A stretch of 46,549 bases of DNA from Actinomycetota bacterium (GCA_020161755.1 JAIUOS010000030.1:1-46549), one strand, 5' to 3'. Shown: positions 17,046 through 26,759, counted from the first letter of the stretch. A program made the numbers and translations. Notes: a model not told the origin generated them from the letters alone.

Positions 17046-17461
17046 GCCGTCCCACCCCTTCGGCCGGCCGGGTTCGTCCCGGCCGGCCACGGCCGCGTTC
17101 CCGGCGGGGCTCGAGCCTTCGGCAGGGTGCTTTCCAGCGGGGCATGGTCACGGTCGAGTTGGCGTTCGGCAGCCTCGGAGCGGCCCTGGCGTGCGTCCTG
17201 CTGGCGTGGGTGCTCACGCTCGTCGGGCTGCTGGTGCGCTGCCAGGACACGGCGGCTGAAGTGGCGCGGCAGGAGGCGCGCAGCGACCGTTCGGCGGTGG
17301 GGAGAGCCGTCGCCGATCGTCCGCCGGGCGCCACGGTGAGCATCCGGCAGGACGAGCGCCAGGTCACCGTTCGGGTCGACCTGGACGCACGGCCGTGGGC
17401 GTCGTGGCTGCCGGCGGTGCCGCTCACCTCGAGCGCAACCGTGCTCAGGGAGCCGGCCTGA
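17042..17461 (+). CDS. tadE: TadE-like pseudopilin
   Basis: A 139-residue protein with a long Arg/Pro-rich leader (1-33), then RGMVTVELAFGSLG with Glu at +5 after the predicted Gly cleavage site, one hydrophobic helix (ALACVLLAWVLTLVGLL) and a small external domain. GTG start overlapping the flp stop (GTGA). It is the minor pseudopilin of the Tad pilus, equivalent in position to Rv3655c. The leader is unusually long and basic; a GTG further in could be the true start. Confidence 0.82.
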   Translation: MSRPTPSAGRVRPGRPRPRSRRGSSLRQGAFQRGMVTVELAFGSLGAALACVLLAWVLTLVGLLVRCQDTAAEVARQEARSDRSAVGRAVADRPPGATVSIRQDERQVTVRVDLDARPWASWLPAVPLTSSATVLREPA

Positions 17462-17463
17462 CC

Positions 17464-17886
17464 ATGCGGCGCGGACACGTTCCTTCCAGGCAACTCCGGC
17501 CACCCCGGAGCCGGCACCCCCGACCATGTCAGCGCGGGTCGGGCACCGCGCTGGCCGCCGCAGCCATCCTGGTGATGGCGATGGTGGCCGCGGTCGTCCT
17601 CGTGCTGGCCGGCTACGTCGCCGCCAGCCACCACGTCCGTGCCGCCGCCGACCTGGTCGCGCTGTCCGGGGCGGGGCAACGCACCCGCGGCGGGGACGCC
17701 TGCCGGAGCGCGGCGGGGGTGGCCGCCGCCAACCGGGTCCGGATCGTCTCCTGCCGGGTGCAGGGCGACGAACTCGACTTCGTGGTGACGGTCACGGTCG
17801 CGGCGCAGGTGTCCGCGCCATCGGTGCTGCTGCCCGGTGAGGTCACCGCCACGGCCCACGCCGGCCGGATCGGTCTGCTGCCGTGA
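17464..17886 (+). CDS. Rv3654c-type TadE-like protein
   Basis: A 140-residue protein of the helicase/secretion-neighbourhood TadE-like family. It has a basic leader to about residue 24, then QRGSGTALAAAAILVMAMVA with a long hydrophobic helix, then an external part with two cysteines (GGDACRSAAG and RIVSCRVQG) that may form a disulfide. The Gly-Ser-Gly at the helix start replaces the usual Glu+5. ATG at 17464, 2 bases after tadE. It converges with the helicase gene 26 bases away. Confidence 0.82.
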   Translation: MRRGHVPSRQLRPPRSRHPRPCQRGSGTALAAAAILVMAMVAAVVLVLAGYVAASHHVRAAADLVALSGAGQRTRGGDACRSAAGVAAANRVRIVSCRVQGDELDFVVTVTVAAQVSAPSVLLPGEVTATAHAGRIGLLP

Positions 17887-17912
17887 CCGCCGCCGGAGCA
17901 GAAGTCGGTGGC

Positions 17913-20165
17913 TCAGGCGTGGGCGAGCACCGCGGCCACCAAGGTGGCGGCCGCGTCCTTGGCGAGCGGCTGGTTGCCGTTGCCGCACTTCGGCGAGACG
18001 ACGCACGACGGACAACCGGCCACGCAGGAGCAACTGCGCAGCCGCTCGAGGGTCGCCCGCCACCACCGCTCGGCGAGGTCGAACCCGCGTTCGGCGAAGC
18101 CGGCGCCGCCCGGGTGCCCGTCGTGCACGAAGATCGTGAGCTCGCCGGTGTCGGGGTGGCGCGTGGTGGACAGCCCGCCGATGTCCCAGCGGTCGCAGGG
18201 GGCGAAGGCGGGCAGGAGCCCGATCGCGCAGTGCTCGGCGGCGTGCGCGGCCCCCGGCAGGTCGCGGGTGGCGATCCCGGTCAGCAGCTCGGCCGGCACC
18301 ACCATCCAGAACGACTGGGTGCGCAGCACGTGCCGGGGGAGGTCGAGGGGGTGGCTGTCCCACACCTTGCCGCTGGCCTCGTCCCGGCGCAGGAAGCCGG
18401 TCACCCGGCTGGTCAACTCCACCGCGCCGAAGCACAGCCGGGCTGGGCCGAGCCGCCGGCTGCGGTACTCGGCGATGACGTTGACGTCCGACTCGGCCTG
18501 CGGCTGGGTGAAGTAGCCGGGGCGGTCGGGCACGGCCAGCGCCGCCCGCGACTCGCGGTCGTAGGTGACCACCCGCCACTGCTCGCCCTGGTGCAGGTAG
18601 ACCGCGCCCTCGTGGACGGTGCGGTCGGCCGCGGCCGGATCGACCTGGCCGATCACCCGTCCGGTCGCCTCCTCCACGACCTCCACGGATCGTCCTCCGG
18701 CCGAGCGCAGGTCGATGGAGTCCACGGCGCGGTCGGCCCGGGTCCAGAACCAGCCGGACGCCCGCTCCCGCAGGTGCCCGGCGCGGGTGAGCCCGGCCAC
18801 CAGGTCGGGCAGGCTGTCGCCGAAGTACCGGGTGTCGGCGAGGGTGACCGGCAGCTCCTGGGCGGCCGCGGCCACGTGCGGGGCGAGCACGTGCGGGTTC
18901 TCGGGGTGCAGGACGGTGCGCTCGACCGGCTGGTCGAAGATCAGTTCGGGGTGGTCGCACAGGAACGCGTCCAGCGGGTCGGGCCGGGCGATCAGCACGC
19001 CGAGGGCGTCGCGGTTGGCGCGCCCGGCGCGGCCGACCTGCTGCCACAGGGCGGCCAGCGTGCCGGGGAAGCCGCAGGTGACCACGGCGTCCACACCGGA
19101 GATGTCGACGCCCAGTTCGAGCGCGTTGGTGCAGGCCACGCCCTGCAGCCGCCCCGACTGAAGACCGGCCTCGAGCAGCCGCCGGTCCTCGGCGAGGTAG
19201 CCGCCGCGGTAGGAGGCGACGGAGCGCGGGTCGGCCACGTGGCGTTGGGCGCGCAACGCCACCAGTTCCGCCTGCACCCGGGAGGTGGTGAACGCCAGCG
19301 TCTGTCGGTGGTCGGCGACGAGCCGGGCGAGCAGGTCGGCCGCCTCGTGGTGGGGGTCGCCCTCCGGCTGCCAGAGCAGGTAGTCCAGGGCGGGCCGGGC
19401 GGAGGTGTCGGTGGCCACCTCGCACACGTCGTCGACCCCGGCCAGGCTGCGCAGCAGTTCGCCGGCGCCGCTGACCGTGGCGGAGGCACTGATGAAGACC
19501 GGGTCGGCGCCGTAGTGGTTGGCCAGGCGCCGCAACCGTCGCAGCACGGCCGACACGTGGGCGCCGAAGACGCCGCGATAGCGGTGGGCCTCGTCGACCA
19601 CCACGTAGCGCAGGGTCGACAGCAGCCGGGTCCACTGCTGGTGGCGGGGCAGCACCGAGCGGTGCAGCATGTCGGGGTTGGTGAGCACGAACCGCCCGAA
19701 GTCACGGGTGAAGCGACGCTCCACCGCGTCGGAGTCGCCGTCGAGCGTCGATACCTTGGCGCCGGGCAGGTCGAGCGCGGTGACCACCCGCAACTGGTCA
19801 TGCGCGAGCGCCTTGGTGGGGGCCAGGTAGAGGGCGCTGTGCCCGCGGCCGAGGTCGAGCGGGCCCCGCCCGGCCACCTCGAACCCCACCCGGTTGTCGA
19901 CCGCCGCGGCGAGGACGGGAAGCAGGTAGCCGAGCGTCTTGCCGGACGCGGTGCCGGTGGCGAGCGCGACGTGCCGGCCGCGGAACGCGGCGTCGGCGGC
20001 GACGGCCTGGTGCTGCCACAAGGTGGTGACCCCGAGCCGGGCGACGGCCTCGCGCAGGTCGGCGCTCACCCACTCGGGGAAGCCGACGACCAAACCCGGG
20101 GCGCCGGGACGGGAGAAGCGGTGGCGGATCCGGGGATCCGCTGCCAACCACTCCGGTACCGCCAC
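17913..20165 (-). CDS. DEAH-box helicase with DUF1998, MrfA/Rv3649-like
   Basis: A 750-residue superfamily 2 helicase. It has a Q-motif-like LWQHQA, Walker A TGTASGKT (near 80), DEAH in VVDEAHRYRG, SASATVSG (motif III), ALELGVDISGVDAV and QQVGRAGR (motif VI). The C-terminal DUF1998/MZB region carries a Cys cluster CSCVAGCPSC followed by C near 720, as in B. subtilis MrfA (YprA), which repairs mitomycin C damage; repair is the likely but inferred role. I start it at GTG 20165 (VAVPEWLAADP). A longer reading frame runs into the repeat array and is spurious. It is convergent with the Tad genes, as in M. tuberculosis. Confidence 0.88.
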   Translation of the reverse strand: MAVPEWLAADPRIRHRFSRPGAPGLVVGFPEWVSADLREAVARLGVTTLWQHQAVAADAAFRGRHVALATGTASGKTLGYLLPVLAAAVDNRVGFEVAGRGPLDLGRGHSALYLAPTKALAHDQLRVVTALDLPGAKVSTLDGDSDAVERRFTRDFGRFVLTNPDMLHRSVLPRHQQWTRLLSTLRYVVVDEAHRYRGVFGAHVSAVLRRLRRLANHYGADPVFISASATVSGAGELLRSLAGVDDVCEVATDTSARPALDYLLWQPEGDPHHEAADLLARLVADHRQTLAFTTSRVQAELVALRAQRHVADPRSVASYRGGYLAEDRRLLEAGLQSGRLQGVACTNALELGVDISGVDAVVTCGFPGTLAALWQQVGRAGRANRDALGVLIARPDPLDAFLCDHPELIFDQPVERTVLHPENPHVLAPHVAAAAQELPVTLADTRYFGDSLPDLVAGLTRAGHLRERASGWFWTRADRAVDSIDLRSAGGRSVEVVEEATGRVIGQVDPAAADRTVHEGAVYLHQGEQWRVVTYDRESRAALAVPDRPGYFTQPQAESDVNVIAEYRSRRLGPARLCFGAVELTSRVTGFLRRDEASGKVWDSHPLDLPRHVLRTQSFWMVVPAELLTGIATRDLPGAAHAAEHCAIGLLPAFAPCDRWDIGGLSTTRHPDTGELTIFVHDGHPGGAGFAERGFDLAERWWRATLERLRSCSCVAGCPSCVVSPKCGNGNQPLAKDAAATLVAAVLAHA

Positions 20166-20226
20166 GCGCTTAGCCTGCCATCTCCCTCCGACACCCAGCT
20201 CTCCTCGGTACGACCGCGATCTCCGC

Positions 20227-20498
20227 AGGGACGGTTCCCAACTCGGTCCCGGACCGGATTGGGGACGGTTCCTATCTTGGTCCGGGACCGGATTGGGGAC
20301 GGTTCCCAACTCGGTCCGGGACCGGATTCGGAACCGTCCCTATCTTGGTCCGGGACCGGATTCGGAACCGTCCCTATCTTGGTCGGGGACTGGGTTGGGG
20401 ACGGTTCCTATCTTGGTCCGGGACCGGATTCGGAACCGTCCCTATCTTGGTCCGGGACCGGATTGGGGACGGTTCCTAACTTGGTCCGGGACCGAATT
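20227..20498. repeat. Tandem array of eight 34-bp units with inverted cores
   Basis: Eight contiguous units start at about 20227, 20261, 20295, 20329, 20363, 20397, 20431 and 20465. Five begin G+GGGACGGTTCC; three (20329, 20363, 20431) begin C+GGAACCGTCCC, the exact reverse complement of the 11-bp core, in the same position. The remainder, about CTTGGTCCGGGACCGGATT, keeps one orientation and contains GGTCC-G-GGACC, except unit 1, whose centre base is flipped. There are no spacers. The array fills most of the 463-bp divergent gap between the helicase and the methyltransferase. Confidence 0.95.
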
Positions 20499-20600
20499 GG
20501 GGGACAGATCCCGGCGTTCGCGGGATGCCGGATGGCGGGCTGCGGGGTTGATGGATGGCCGGCCGCCGGGACGAAGGCGGGATAGATCCCTTTCCGCACT
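20499..20600. repeat. REP-like tail of the array
   Basis: After the last unit come GGGGGACAGATCCC and a short hairpin ATCCCG-GCGTTCG-CGGGAT (20508-20526), then GGGATAGATCCC at about 20580-20590. The GGGGACAG/GGGATAG ends resemble the GGGGACGG ends of the array and the GATCTGTCCCC in the cluster at 31150-31160. Confidence 0.5.
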
Positions 20601-20628
20601 CGCCCGGGGGCGTGGAAGGCTGGGTGCC

Positions 20629-22083
20629 ATGCTCGCTCCCGCCGACATCGACCGGCTCCGCGCCGACCTGCTCGCCGCCGACTACACCCTCGACGCCGTC
20701 TCTGACCGTCTCGGTGAGGTCGCTCTGGCCGGTCTGGCACGCAACTCGACCATGCCGGTGGTGCGCGCGCTCGGCCATGCGGACGACCCGCAGGCCGACG
20801 CGATCCGGCTGTGGCTGCTCCAGCGGCCGGTGCGCGCCGCCGCCCTGCGCGGCTGGTCGAGCCTGGACGCTCTGCGCGCGGCCGGCCTGCTGAGCGGTGA
20901 CGATGAGCTGCACGCAACCGTGGAACTCAAGCCGCACGGGTCGAACCGCAGTTCCGGCTGGATCTGCTCCGACCAGACCCCGCTGGACGGACGTTCGACC
21001 AGGCCGCGCACCGACTTCGTGCTCGGCGCCTCGCCCGCGTCCACCACCCTGAGCCAGCTCGTCCCGCCGGGCCCGGTCGGCCGCGCGCTCGACCTCGGCA
21101 CCGGCTGTGGCATCCAGGCGCTGCACCTCGACGCGTCCGCGATCGTCGCGACCGACCTCAACCCGCGCGCGCTCGACCTCGCCCGGATCAGCCTTGGACT
21201 CTCCGGTGTCCCAGCCGAGCTGCGCCTCGGCTCGTTGTACGAACCGGTCGCCGACGACCGCTTCGACCTGATCGTGACCAACCCGCCGTACGTGATCAGC
21301 CCGCCCTCGCCCGACCGGCTGGTCTACCGGGACGGCGGTTTCACCGGCGACGACCTGATGCGGGAGGTGGTCACCGGCGCGCCCGCACACCTCACCCCCG
21401 ACGGAACCCTCGTCGTGCTCGGCAACTGGGCCGTCACCGCGCAGCCGTGGACCGAGCGCCTCGAGGGCTGGCTGCGGCCGACCGGCTGCGACGCGCTCGT
21501 GCTCCAGCGGGAGCTCCTCGACCCGTACGCCTACGTCGAGCTCTGGCTGGCCGACGCGGGCCTGGTCGGTGCGCCCGAGTACGACCGCCGGTACGCCGAG
21601 TGGCTCGACTACTTCGACGCTGCCGGAATAGAAGGAGTCGGCATGGGGTGGCTGGCCCTGCGCAACTCTGGACGCGAACAGCCGCGGCTGCGCGTGGAGG
21701 AGTGGCCGCACGCCGTCCACCAGCCCGTCGGGCAGGCGTTCGCCGACTTCTTCTCCGCGCTGCCGTCCGCCGCGCTCCCGGACGCCGAGTTCCTCGCGCA
21801 GCGCTGGGAGCTGCGTCCCGAGGTCGTCCAGGAGACCATCGGCACGCCCGGTGCGGCCGACCCCCAGCACGTGGTGCTCCGCCAACAGACCGGCTTCGGG
21901 CGGGCCGTCGAGGTGGACACCGCACTCGCGGCGATCGTCGGCGCCTGCGACGGCGACCTGCCGCTCGGCATCCTGGTCGGTGCGGTCGCCGGGCTGCTTG
22001 AGGTCGACCCCGATGCCCTGCGCGACGAGGTGCTTTCGCCGCTTCGTAGGCTGGTGGAGGACGGGTACCTGCTCCTCGGTTGA
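20629..22083 (+). CDS. NPPY-type SAM methyltransferase (DUF7059-like)
   Basis: A 484-residue protein. Residues 1-140 are a helical N-terminal domain with KPHGSNRSSGWICSDQT. The methyltransferase core has motif I DLGTGCGIQALHL (near 160), the acidic ATDLNPRALDLA, and catalytic motif IV VTNPPYVISPPS (near 220), as in N5-glutamine and N6-adenine enzymes such as PrmC, HemK and RlmF. The C-terminal part (about 340-484) ends in a helical domain. The substrate could be protein Gln, rRNA or DNA; I cannot choose. Start at ATG 20629, after the repeat region. It precedes the protease and topA. Confidence 0.8.
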   Translation: MLAPADIDRLRADLLAADYTLDAVSDRLGEVALAGLARNSTMPVVRALGHADDPQADAIRLWLLQRPVRAAALRGWSSLDALRAAGLLSGDDELHATVELKPHGSNRSSGWICSDQTPLDGRSTRPRTDFVLGASPASTTLSQLVPPGPVGRALDLGTGCGIQALHLDASAIVATDLNPRALDLARISLGLSGVPAELRLGSLYEPVADDRFDLIVTNPPYVISPPSPDRLVYRDGGFTGDDLMREVVTGAPAHLTPDGTLVVLGNWAVTAQPWTERLEGWLRPTGCDALVLQRELLDPYAYVELWLADAGLVGAPEYDRRYAEWLDYFDAAGIEGVGMGWLALRNSGREQPRLRVEEWPHAVHQPVGQAFADFFSALPSAALPDAEFLAQRWELRPEVVQETIGTPGAADPQHVVLRQQTGFGRAVEVDTALAAIVGACDGDLPLGILVGAVAGLLEVDPDALRDEVLSPLRRLVEDGYLLLG

Positions 22084-22167
22084 GGTTCACGCCGAACTCA
22101 CAGGAACCGAACAGCCTCCACATGGGAGGGCTGCCTTAACTGGGACGCAGCGAACCAAGGAGCACGC

Positions 22168-23826
22168 ATGGCCGAGCAAGACGACACCACGCAGCCGCTG
22201 CCCACGACGGGCCCTGCGGCCGACGAACCCACCCAGGCGCTGCCGACGGCGGCAGCCCCCGAACACACCCAGCAGCTGCCCACCCAGACCTGGGCCCGAC
22301 CGGCCGGTGACCAACCGACCACCTACCCGGGTGCGCCGGGCGCCACCGCCGGGGCGACCAACCCCGCTGCATCCGCGGCCTGGGGTCAGGCCGCCTCCGG
22401 GCAGCAGGCCTACGGCCAGCAGCCGTACGGACAGGCACCTCAGTCATCGCAGGCCTACGGCCAGGCCCAGCATCCCTACGGGCAGGGCTACGGCCCTCAG
22501 GGCTACGGGCAGCAGGGCTACGCGCAGCAGGCCTACGCGCAGCAGGCCTACGGCCAGCAGCCCTCCGCGCAGGGAGGCTACGGCCAGCAGTACGCCCAGA
22601 CCCCCGGCCAGCAGGCCTATGACCAGCAGGCGTACGGCCAACAGGCGTACGGCCAGCACCCCGGCTACTACCAGCCGAACCAGTACTACTACCCGCCGCA
22701 GCCGCCGGTGAAGACACGCAGCCGCTGGCCGCTGGCCCTGGTCGCGGTCGTGGTCGCACTCGTCCTGGGCGGCAGCGGCTTCCTCTGGGCGCTCGGCTCA
22801 CTCAACGGCGCGTCCCCGAGTCCGACCGTCACCACGCAACCCCAGACCGATCCCCAGCAGGGCGGTCAGACCGACCCGACGCAGGACGAGCCCGGTCAGA
22901 ACCAACAGGGCGGCACCACCACCGGCAGCGCGGTCACCGCGGCCCAGTCGGCGGGCGTCGTGCTGATCGAGGCCCAGACCTCGTCCGGGCTCGCCGCCGG
23001 CACCGGCATGGTGCTGTCGGCGGACGGCAAGGTGCTCACCAACTACCACGTGGTCGCCGGCTCCGAGAAGCTGTCGGTGACCATCGCCGACTCCGGCGAC
23101 ACCTACACCGCCACTGTGCTCGGCTTCGACCAGAGCCGCGACGTGGCCCTGATCCAGCTCAAGGACGCCAGCGGCCTCACCACCGTGAAGACCGACACCA
23201 CCGTCCCGTCCGTCGGCGCGTCCGTCGCGGCCGTGGGCAACGCCGAGGGTGGCGGCGAGCTCGTCAAGGCGTCCGGCTCGGTCACCGACACCGACCAGAG
23301 CCTGACGGTCTCCTCCGACTCCCCGTGGGGCAGCAGCGAGGACCTCTCCGGCCTGATCGAGACCAACGCCCGCGCCGTCCCCGGTGACTCAGGCGGCCCG
23401 ATGTTCGACTCCGACAACGAGGTGGTCGGCATGACCACCGCCGGCTCCACCCGCGACCACACCAGCTACGCCGTGCCGATCGCCACCGCGCTGGCCGTCG
23501 TCCAGCAGGTCGAGTCCGGCCAGGACGCGGGCACCGTCCGGGTTGGACCGGCCGGCTACCTGGGCATCAAGGTCTCCGACAGCGACCAGAGCGGCAGCGG
23601 CAAGACCATCACCGACGTCGTGTCCGGCAGCCCGGCCGACAAGGCGGGCGTCACCGCGGGCAGCCACCTCACCAAGGTCGGCGACACCACGATCAAGACC
23701 AGCACGAACCTGGCCACCGTCATCCGGGCCATGGAGCCCGGCCAGAAGGTGACCATCGAGTGGACGGCCCCCAACGGCAGCCACAAGACCGCCACCGTCA
23801 CCCTGGGCAGCAGCCCGGTCAACTGA
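22168..23826 (+). CDS. HtrA-like membrane serine protease with PDZ domain
   Basis: A 552-residue envelope protease. Residues 1-180 are cytoplasmic, disordered and Gln/Tyr/Gly/Ala-rich, with about fifteen QAYGQQ-like repeats. One transmembrane helix (about 187-208) leads to a Thr/Gln/Pro-rich linker and a trypsin-like domain with His294 (NYHVV), Asp325 (RDVALIQ) and Ser408 (GDSGGP). A PDZ domain (about 455-550) contains GYLGIKV and SPADKAGV. All catalytic residues are present. AAGGAG 8 bases before the ATG supports the start. Likely role: degrading damaged envelope proteins. Confidence 0.92.
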   Translation: MAEQDDTTQPLPTTGPAADEPTQALPTAAAPEHTQQLPTQTWARPAGDQPTTYPGAPGATAGATNPAASAAWGQAASGQQAYGQQPYGQAPQSSQAYGQAQHPYGQGYGPQGYGQQGYAQQAYAQQAYGQQPSAQGGYGQQYAQTPGQQAYDQQAYGQQAYGQHPGYYQPNQYYYPPQPPVKTRSRWPLALVAVVVALVLGGSGFLWALGSLNGASPSPTVTTQPQTDPQQGGQTDPTQDEPGQNQQGGTTTGSAVTAAQSAGVVLIEAQTSSGLAAGTGMVLSADGKVLTNYHVVAGSEKLSVTIADSGDTYTATVLGFDQSRDVALIQLKDASGLTTVKTDTTVPSVGASVAAVGNAEGGGELVKASGSVTDTDQSLTVSSDSPWGSSEDLSGLIETNARAVPGDSGGPMFDSDNEVVGMTTAGSTRDHTSYAVPIATALAVVQQVESGQDAGTVRVGPAGYLGIKVSDSDQSGSGKTITDVVSGSPADKAGVTAGSHLTKVGDTTIKTSTNLATVIRAMEPGQKVTIEWTAPNGSHKTATVTLGSSPVN

Positions 23827-23893
23827 TCCCATCTCCTCCCGACCCCCGGGAGGGGAGGACCACAAGAGCCGCCGGGTTCGCCATCCCGGCTCC

Positions 23894-23931
23894 CGACGCC
23901 CCGCACCAGCCATCCCTGGTGCGGGGCGTCG
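23894..23931 (+). terminator. Strong hairpin after the protease gene
   Basis: Arms 23894-23908 and 23917-23931 are perfectly complementary over 15 GC-rich bases with an 8-base loop, 68 bases past the protease stop and before topA. No T run follows, typical of actinobacterial terminators. Confidence 0.75.
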
Positions 23932-24069
23932 TCCGTGTCGCCGCCGAAAGCGTCGGACGGGTTCGCGCCTGCGTCCGCCCCGTCCGGCGTTACCATTCGG
24001 CACACCGAGCATTCCGCTCACCGAAGTAGAGTGAGCGACCGATCGATCCCAACGCCCAGAGAGAAGCCC

Positions 24070-26751
24070 GTGGCCACTGCTAGCAAACGCCGGCTCGTCA
24101 TCGTCGAGTCGCCGACCAAGGCGGTCAGCCTGTCCAAGTTCCTCGGATCGGGCTACATCGTCGAGTCCAGCCGCGGCCACGTCCGCGACCTGCCCACCGG
24201 CGCCGCCGAGGTGCCCGCCAAGTACAAGGGCGAGAAGTGGGCGCGCACCGGCGTCAACATCGACCACGACTTCGAGCCGCTCTACGTGGTGGCCGCCGAC
24301 AAGAAGGGCACGATCCGCGACCTCAAGACGAAACTGAAGGACGCGGACGAACTCCTGCTGGCCACTGATGAGGACCGCGAGGGCGAGGCCATCGCGTGGC
24401 ACCTGCTGGACGAGCTGAAGCCCAAGGTCCCGGTCCGGCGGATGGTCTTCCACGAGATCACGCCGGAGGCGATCCTGGCCGCGGTGGAGAACACCCGCGA
24501 GCTCGACATCGACCTGGTGGACGCCCAGGAGACCCGCCGCATCCTCGACCGGCTGTACGGCTACGAGGTCTCCCCGGTGCTGTGGAAAAAGGTCATGCCG
24601 CGGCTGTCGGCCGGACGCGTCCAGTCGGTCGCCACCCGGCTCGTCGTCGACCGCGAGCGGGAGCGGATCGCGTTCCGTGCGGCCGCGTACGCCGACATCG
24701 AGGCCCTGCTGGACGCCGGCGAGAACGCCGAGCCGCGCACGTTCACCGCTCGCCTGACCACCTTCGATAGCCGCCGCATCGCCTCGGGCCGCGACTTCGA
24801 CCCCCAGGGCAAGCTGGTCGGCAAGGACCTGCTCCAGCTCAGCCTCGACTCCGCCGAGGCCCTGGCGAGCAAGCTCGCCGAGGCGTCCTACGCGGTGGCC
24901 GGCGTGGAGGCCAAGGGCTACACCCGGCGTCCGTATCCGCCGTTCCGCACCACCACGCTCCAGCAGGAGGCCGGACGCAAGCTGGGCTTCTCGGCCCAGC
25001 GCACGATGAGCGTCGCCCAGGAGCTGTACGAGCGCGGCTTCATCACCTACATGCGTACCGACTCGGTGACCCTCTCGGGCACGGCGATCGCCGCGGCCAG
25101 GGAGCAGGTCAAGCACCTGTTCGGCGGCCAGTACCTGCCCGCCCAGCCGCGCGTCTACACCTCGAAGGTCAAGAACGCGCAGGAGGCGCACGAGGCCATT
25201 CGTCCGGCGGGCGAGAACTTCCGCACGCCGCAGCAGACCGGCCTGCACGGCGACCACCTGCGCCTCTACGAGCTGGTCTGGAAGCGCACGATCGCCTCCC
25301 AGATGAAGGACGCCGAGGGCGAGACCGTCAGCGTCCGCATCGGCGCGACCCTGCCGCAGCGGTTCTCGGTCACCGACGTCGCCACCGGCGAGGTGGTCGA
25401 GTCCGGACGGGCGAGCTTCGCCGCGTCCGGCCGCACCATCACGTTCCTCGGCTTCCTGAAGGCCTACGTCGAGAGCGTGGACGACGACGAGTCCAGCGAC
25501 GACGCCCAGGCGCGGCTGCCGCAGCTGGTCACCGGCGCCCACCTGGACGCGGAGAAGGTGACCGCCGTCGCGCACGAGACGCGTCCGCCGGCCCGCTACA
25601 CCGAGCCGTCGCTGGTGGCGAAGCTGGAGGAGCTCGAGATCGGGCGTCCGTCCACCTATGCGGCGATCATCCGCACGATCACGTCCCGCGACTACGTGTT
25701 CAAGAAGGGCTCGGCCCTGGTGCCGACCTGGCTGGCGTTCGCGGTGACGCGCCTGCTCGAGGAGCACTTCGAGAAACTCGTCGACTACGCGTTCACTGCC
25801 CAGATGGAGGAGACCCTCGACGAGATCGCCAACGGCGACGCCGCCCGGGTGGCCGTGCTCAAGGACTTCTACTTCGGTCCGCAGGGCTCGCCCGACGAGG
25901 GGCTGGAGCGGCTGGTGAACGACCTCGGCGAGATCGACGCCCGTGCGCTGTCCACGTTCAGCATCGGTGACGGCATCGACGTGCGGGTCGGCCGCTACGG
26001 CACCTACATCGAGGACGCGGACGGTCGTCGCGCCAACGTCGACCCGGAGCTGTCGCCGGACGCCCTCACCCTCGAGTACGCCCGGGACCTGCTCGACCGG
26101 CCCGGCGCCGAGGAGCGCGAGGTCGGCACCGATCCGGCCACCGGGCTGAAGGTCGTGGCGAAGGCCGGACGCTACGGCCCGTACGTCACTGAAGTACTTT
26201 CCGAGGACGCGCCGAAGTCGGCCAAGCCGCGGACGGGGTCGCTGTTCGCCTCGATGAGCGTCGACACCGTGACCCTCGACGACGCCCTGAAGCTGCTTAG
26301 CCTGCCGCGCGTGGTGGGCACCGCGGCGGACGGCGAGGAGATCACCGCACAGAACGGCCGCTACGGCCCGTACCTGAAGAAGGGCACCGACTCGCGCTCG
26401 CTGACCGGGGAGGACCAGATCTTCGACATCACCCTGGCCGAGGCCGAGGCGATCTACGCGCAACCCAAGACCAGGGGACGCGCCGCCAGCGCGGCCGGCC
26501 CGCTGCGCGAGCTCGGCGCAGACCCGGCCAACGGCAAGCTCGTGGTGATCAAGGACGGCCGGTTCGGCCCCTACGTCACCGACGGCGAGTTCAACGCCAC
26601 GCTGCGGCGCGACGACTCGGTCGAGGCCATGACCCTGGAGCGGGCCGCGGAACTGCTCGCCGAGAAGCGCGCCAAGGGTCCCGCCCCCAAGCGCGGGGGC
26701 CGGCGTCCGGCCGCCAAGGCGGCCACCAAGACCACCCGCAAGAAGAAGTAG
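24070..26751 (+). CDS. topA: DNA topoisomerase I
   Basis: An 893-residue type IA topoisomerase that relaxes negative supercoils. The toprim domain starts RRLVIVESPTKA with Glu in VESPTK and the acidic ATDEDREGEAIAWH triad near 100. The active-site Tyr327 lies in FITYMRTDS. No zinc fingers. Instead the C-terminus carries repeats with AGRYGPYV, NGRYGPYL and DGRFGPYV and a Lys-rich tail ending TRKKK, as in mycobacterial TopA. GTG start at 24070; the longer frame from 23935 reads through noncoding sequence. It is followed 8 bases later by tmk. Confidence 0.96.
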   Translation: MATASKRRLVIVESPTKAVSLSKFLGSGYIVESSRGHVRDLPTGAAEVPAKYKGEKWARTGVNIDHDFEPLYVVAADKKGTIRDLKTKLKDADELLLATDEDREGEAIAWHLLDELKPKVPVRRMVFHEITPEAILAAVENTRELDIDLVDAQETRRILDRLYGYEVSPVLWKKVMPRLSAGRVQSVATRLVVDRERERIAFRAAAYADIEALLDAGENAEPRTFTARLTTFDSRRIASGRDFDPQGKLVGKDLLQLSLDSAEALASKLAEASYAVAGVEAKGYTRRPYPPFRTTTLQQEAGRKLGFSAQRTMSVAQELYERGFITYMRTDSVTLSGTAIAAAREQVKHLFGGQYLPAQPRVYTSKVKNAQEAHEAIRPAGENFRTPQQTGLHGDHLRLYELVWKRTIASQMKDAEGETVSVRIGATLPQRFSVTDVATGEVVESGRASFAASGRTITFLGFLKAYVESVDDDESSDDAQARLPQLVTGAHLDAEKVTAVAHETRPPARYTEPSLVAKLEELEIGRPSTYAAIIRTITSRDYVFKKGSALVPTWLAFAVTRLLEEHFEKLVDYAFTAQMEETLDEIANGDAARVAVLKDFYFGPQGSPDEGLERLVNDLGEIDARALSTFSIGDGIDVRVGRYGTYIEDADGRRANVDPELSPDALTLEYARDLLDRPGAEEREVGTDPATGLKVVAKAGRYGPYVTEVLSEDAPKSAKPRTGSLFASMSVDTVTLDDALKLLSLPRVVGTAADGEEITAQNGRYGPYLKKGTDSRSLTGEDQIFDITLAEAEAIYAQPKTRGRAASAAGPLRELGADPANGKLVVIKDGRFGPYVTDGEFNATLRRDDSVEAMTLERAAELLAEKRAKGPAPKRGGRRPAAKAATKTTRKKK

Positions 26752-26759
26752 CCGCGACC

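Noticed and set aside
20227-20498. CRISPR array
   Set aside because: The 34-bp units are contiguous with no unique spacers, and no cas genes are nearby.
17883-20585. 900-residue plus-strand ORF ending in SEPSLSWSG-like repeats
   Set aside because: It is antisense to the helicase and continues through the 34-bp array; unit length is not a multiple of three and composition is not protein-like.
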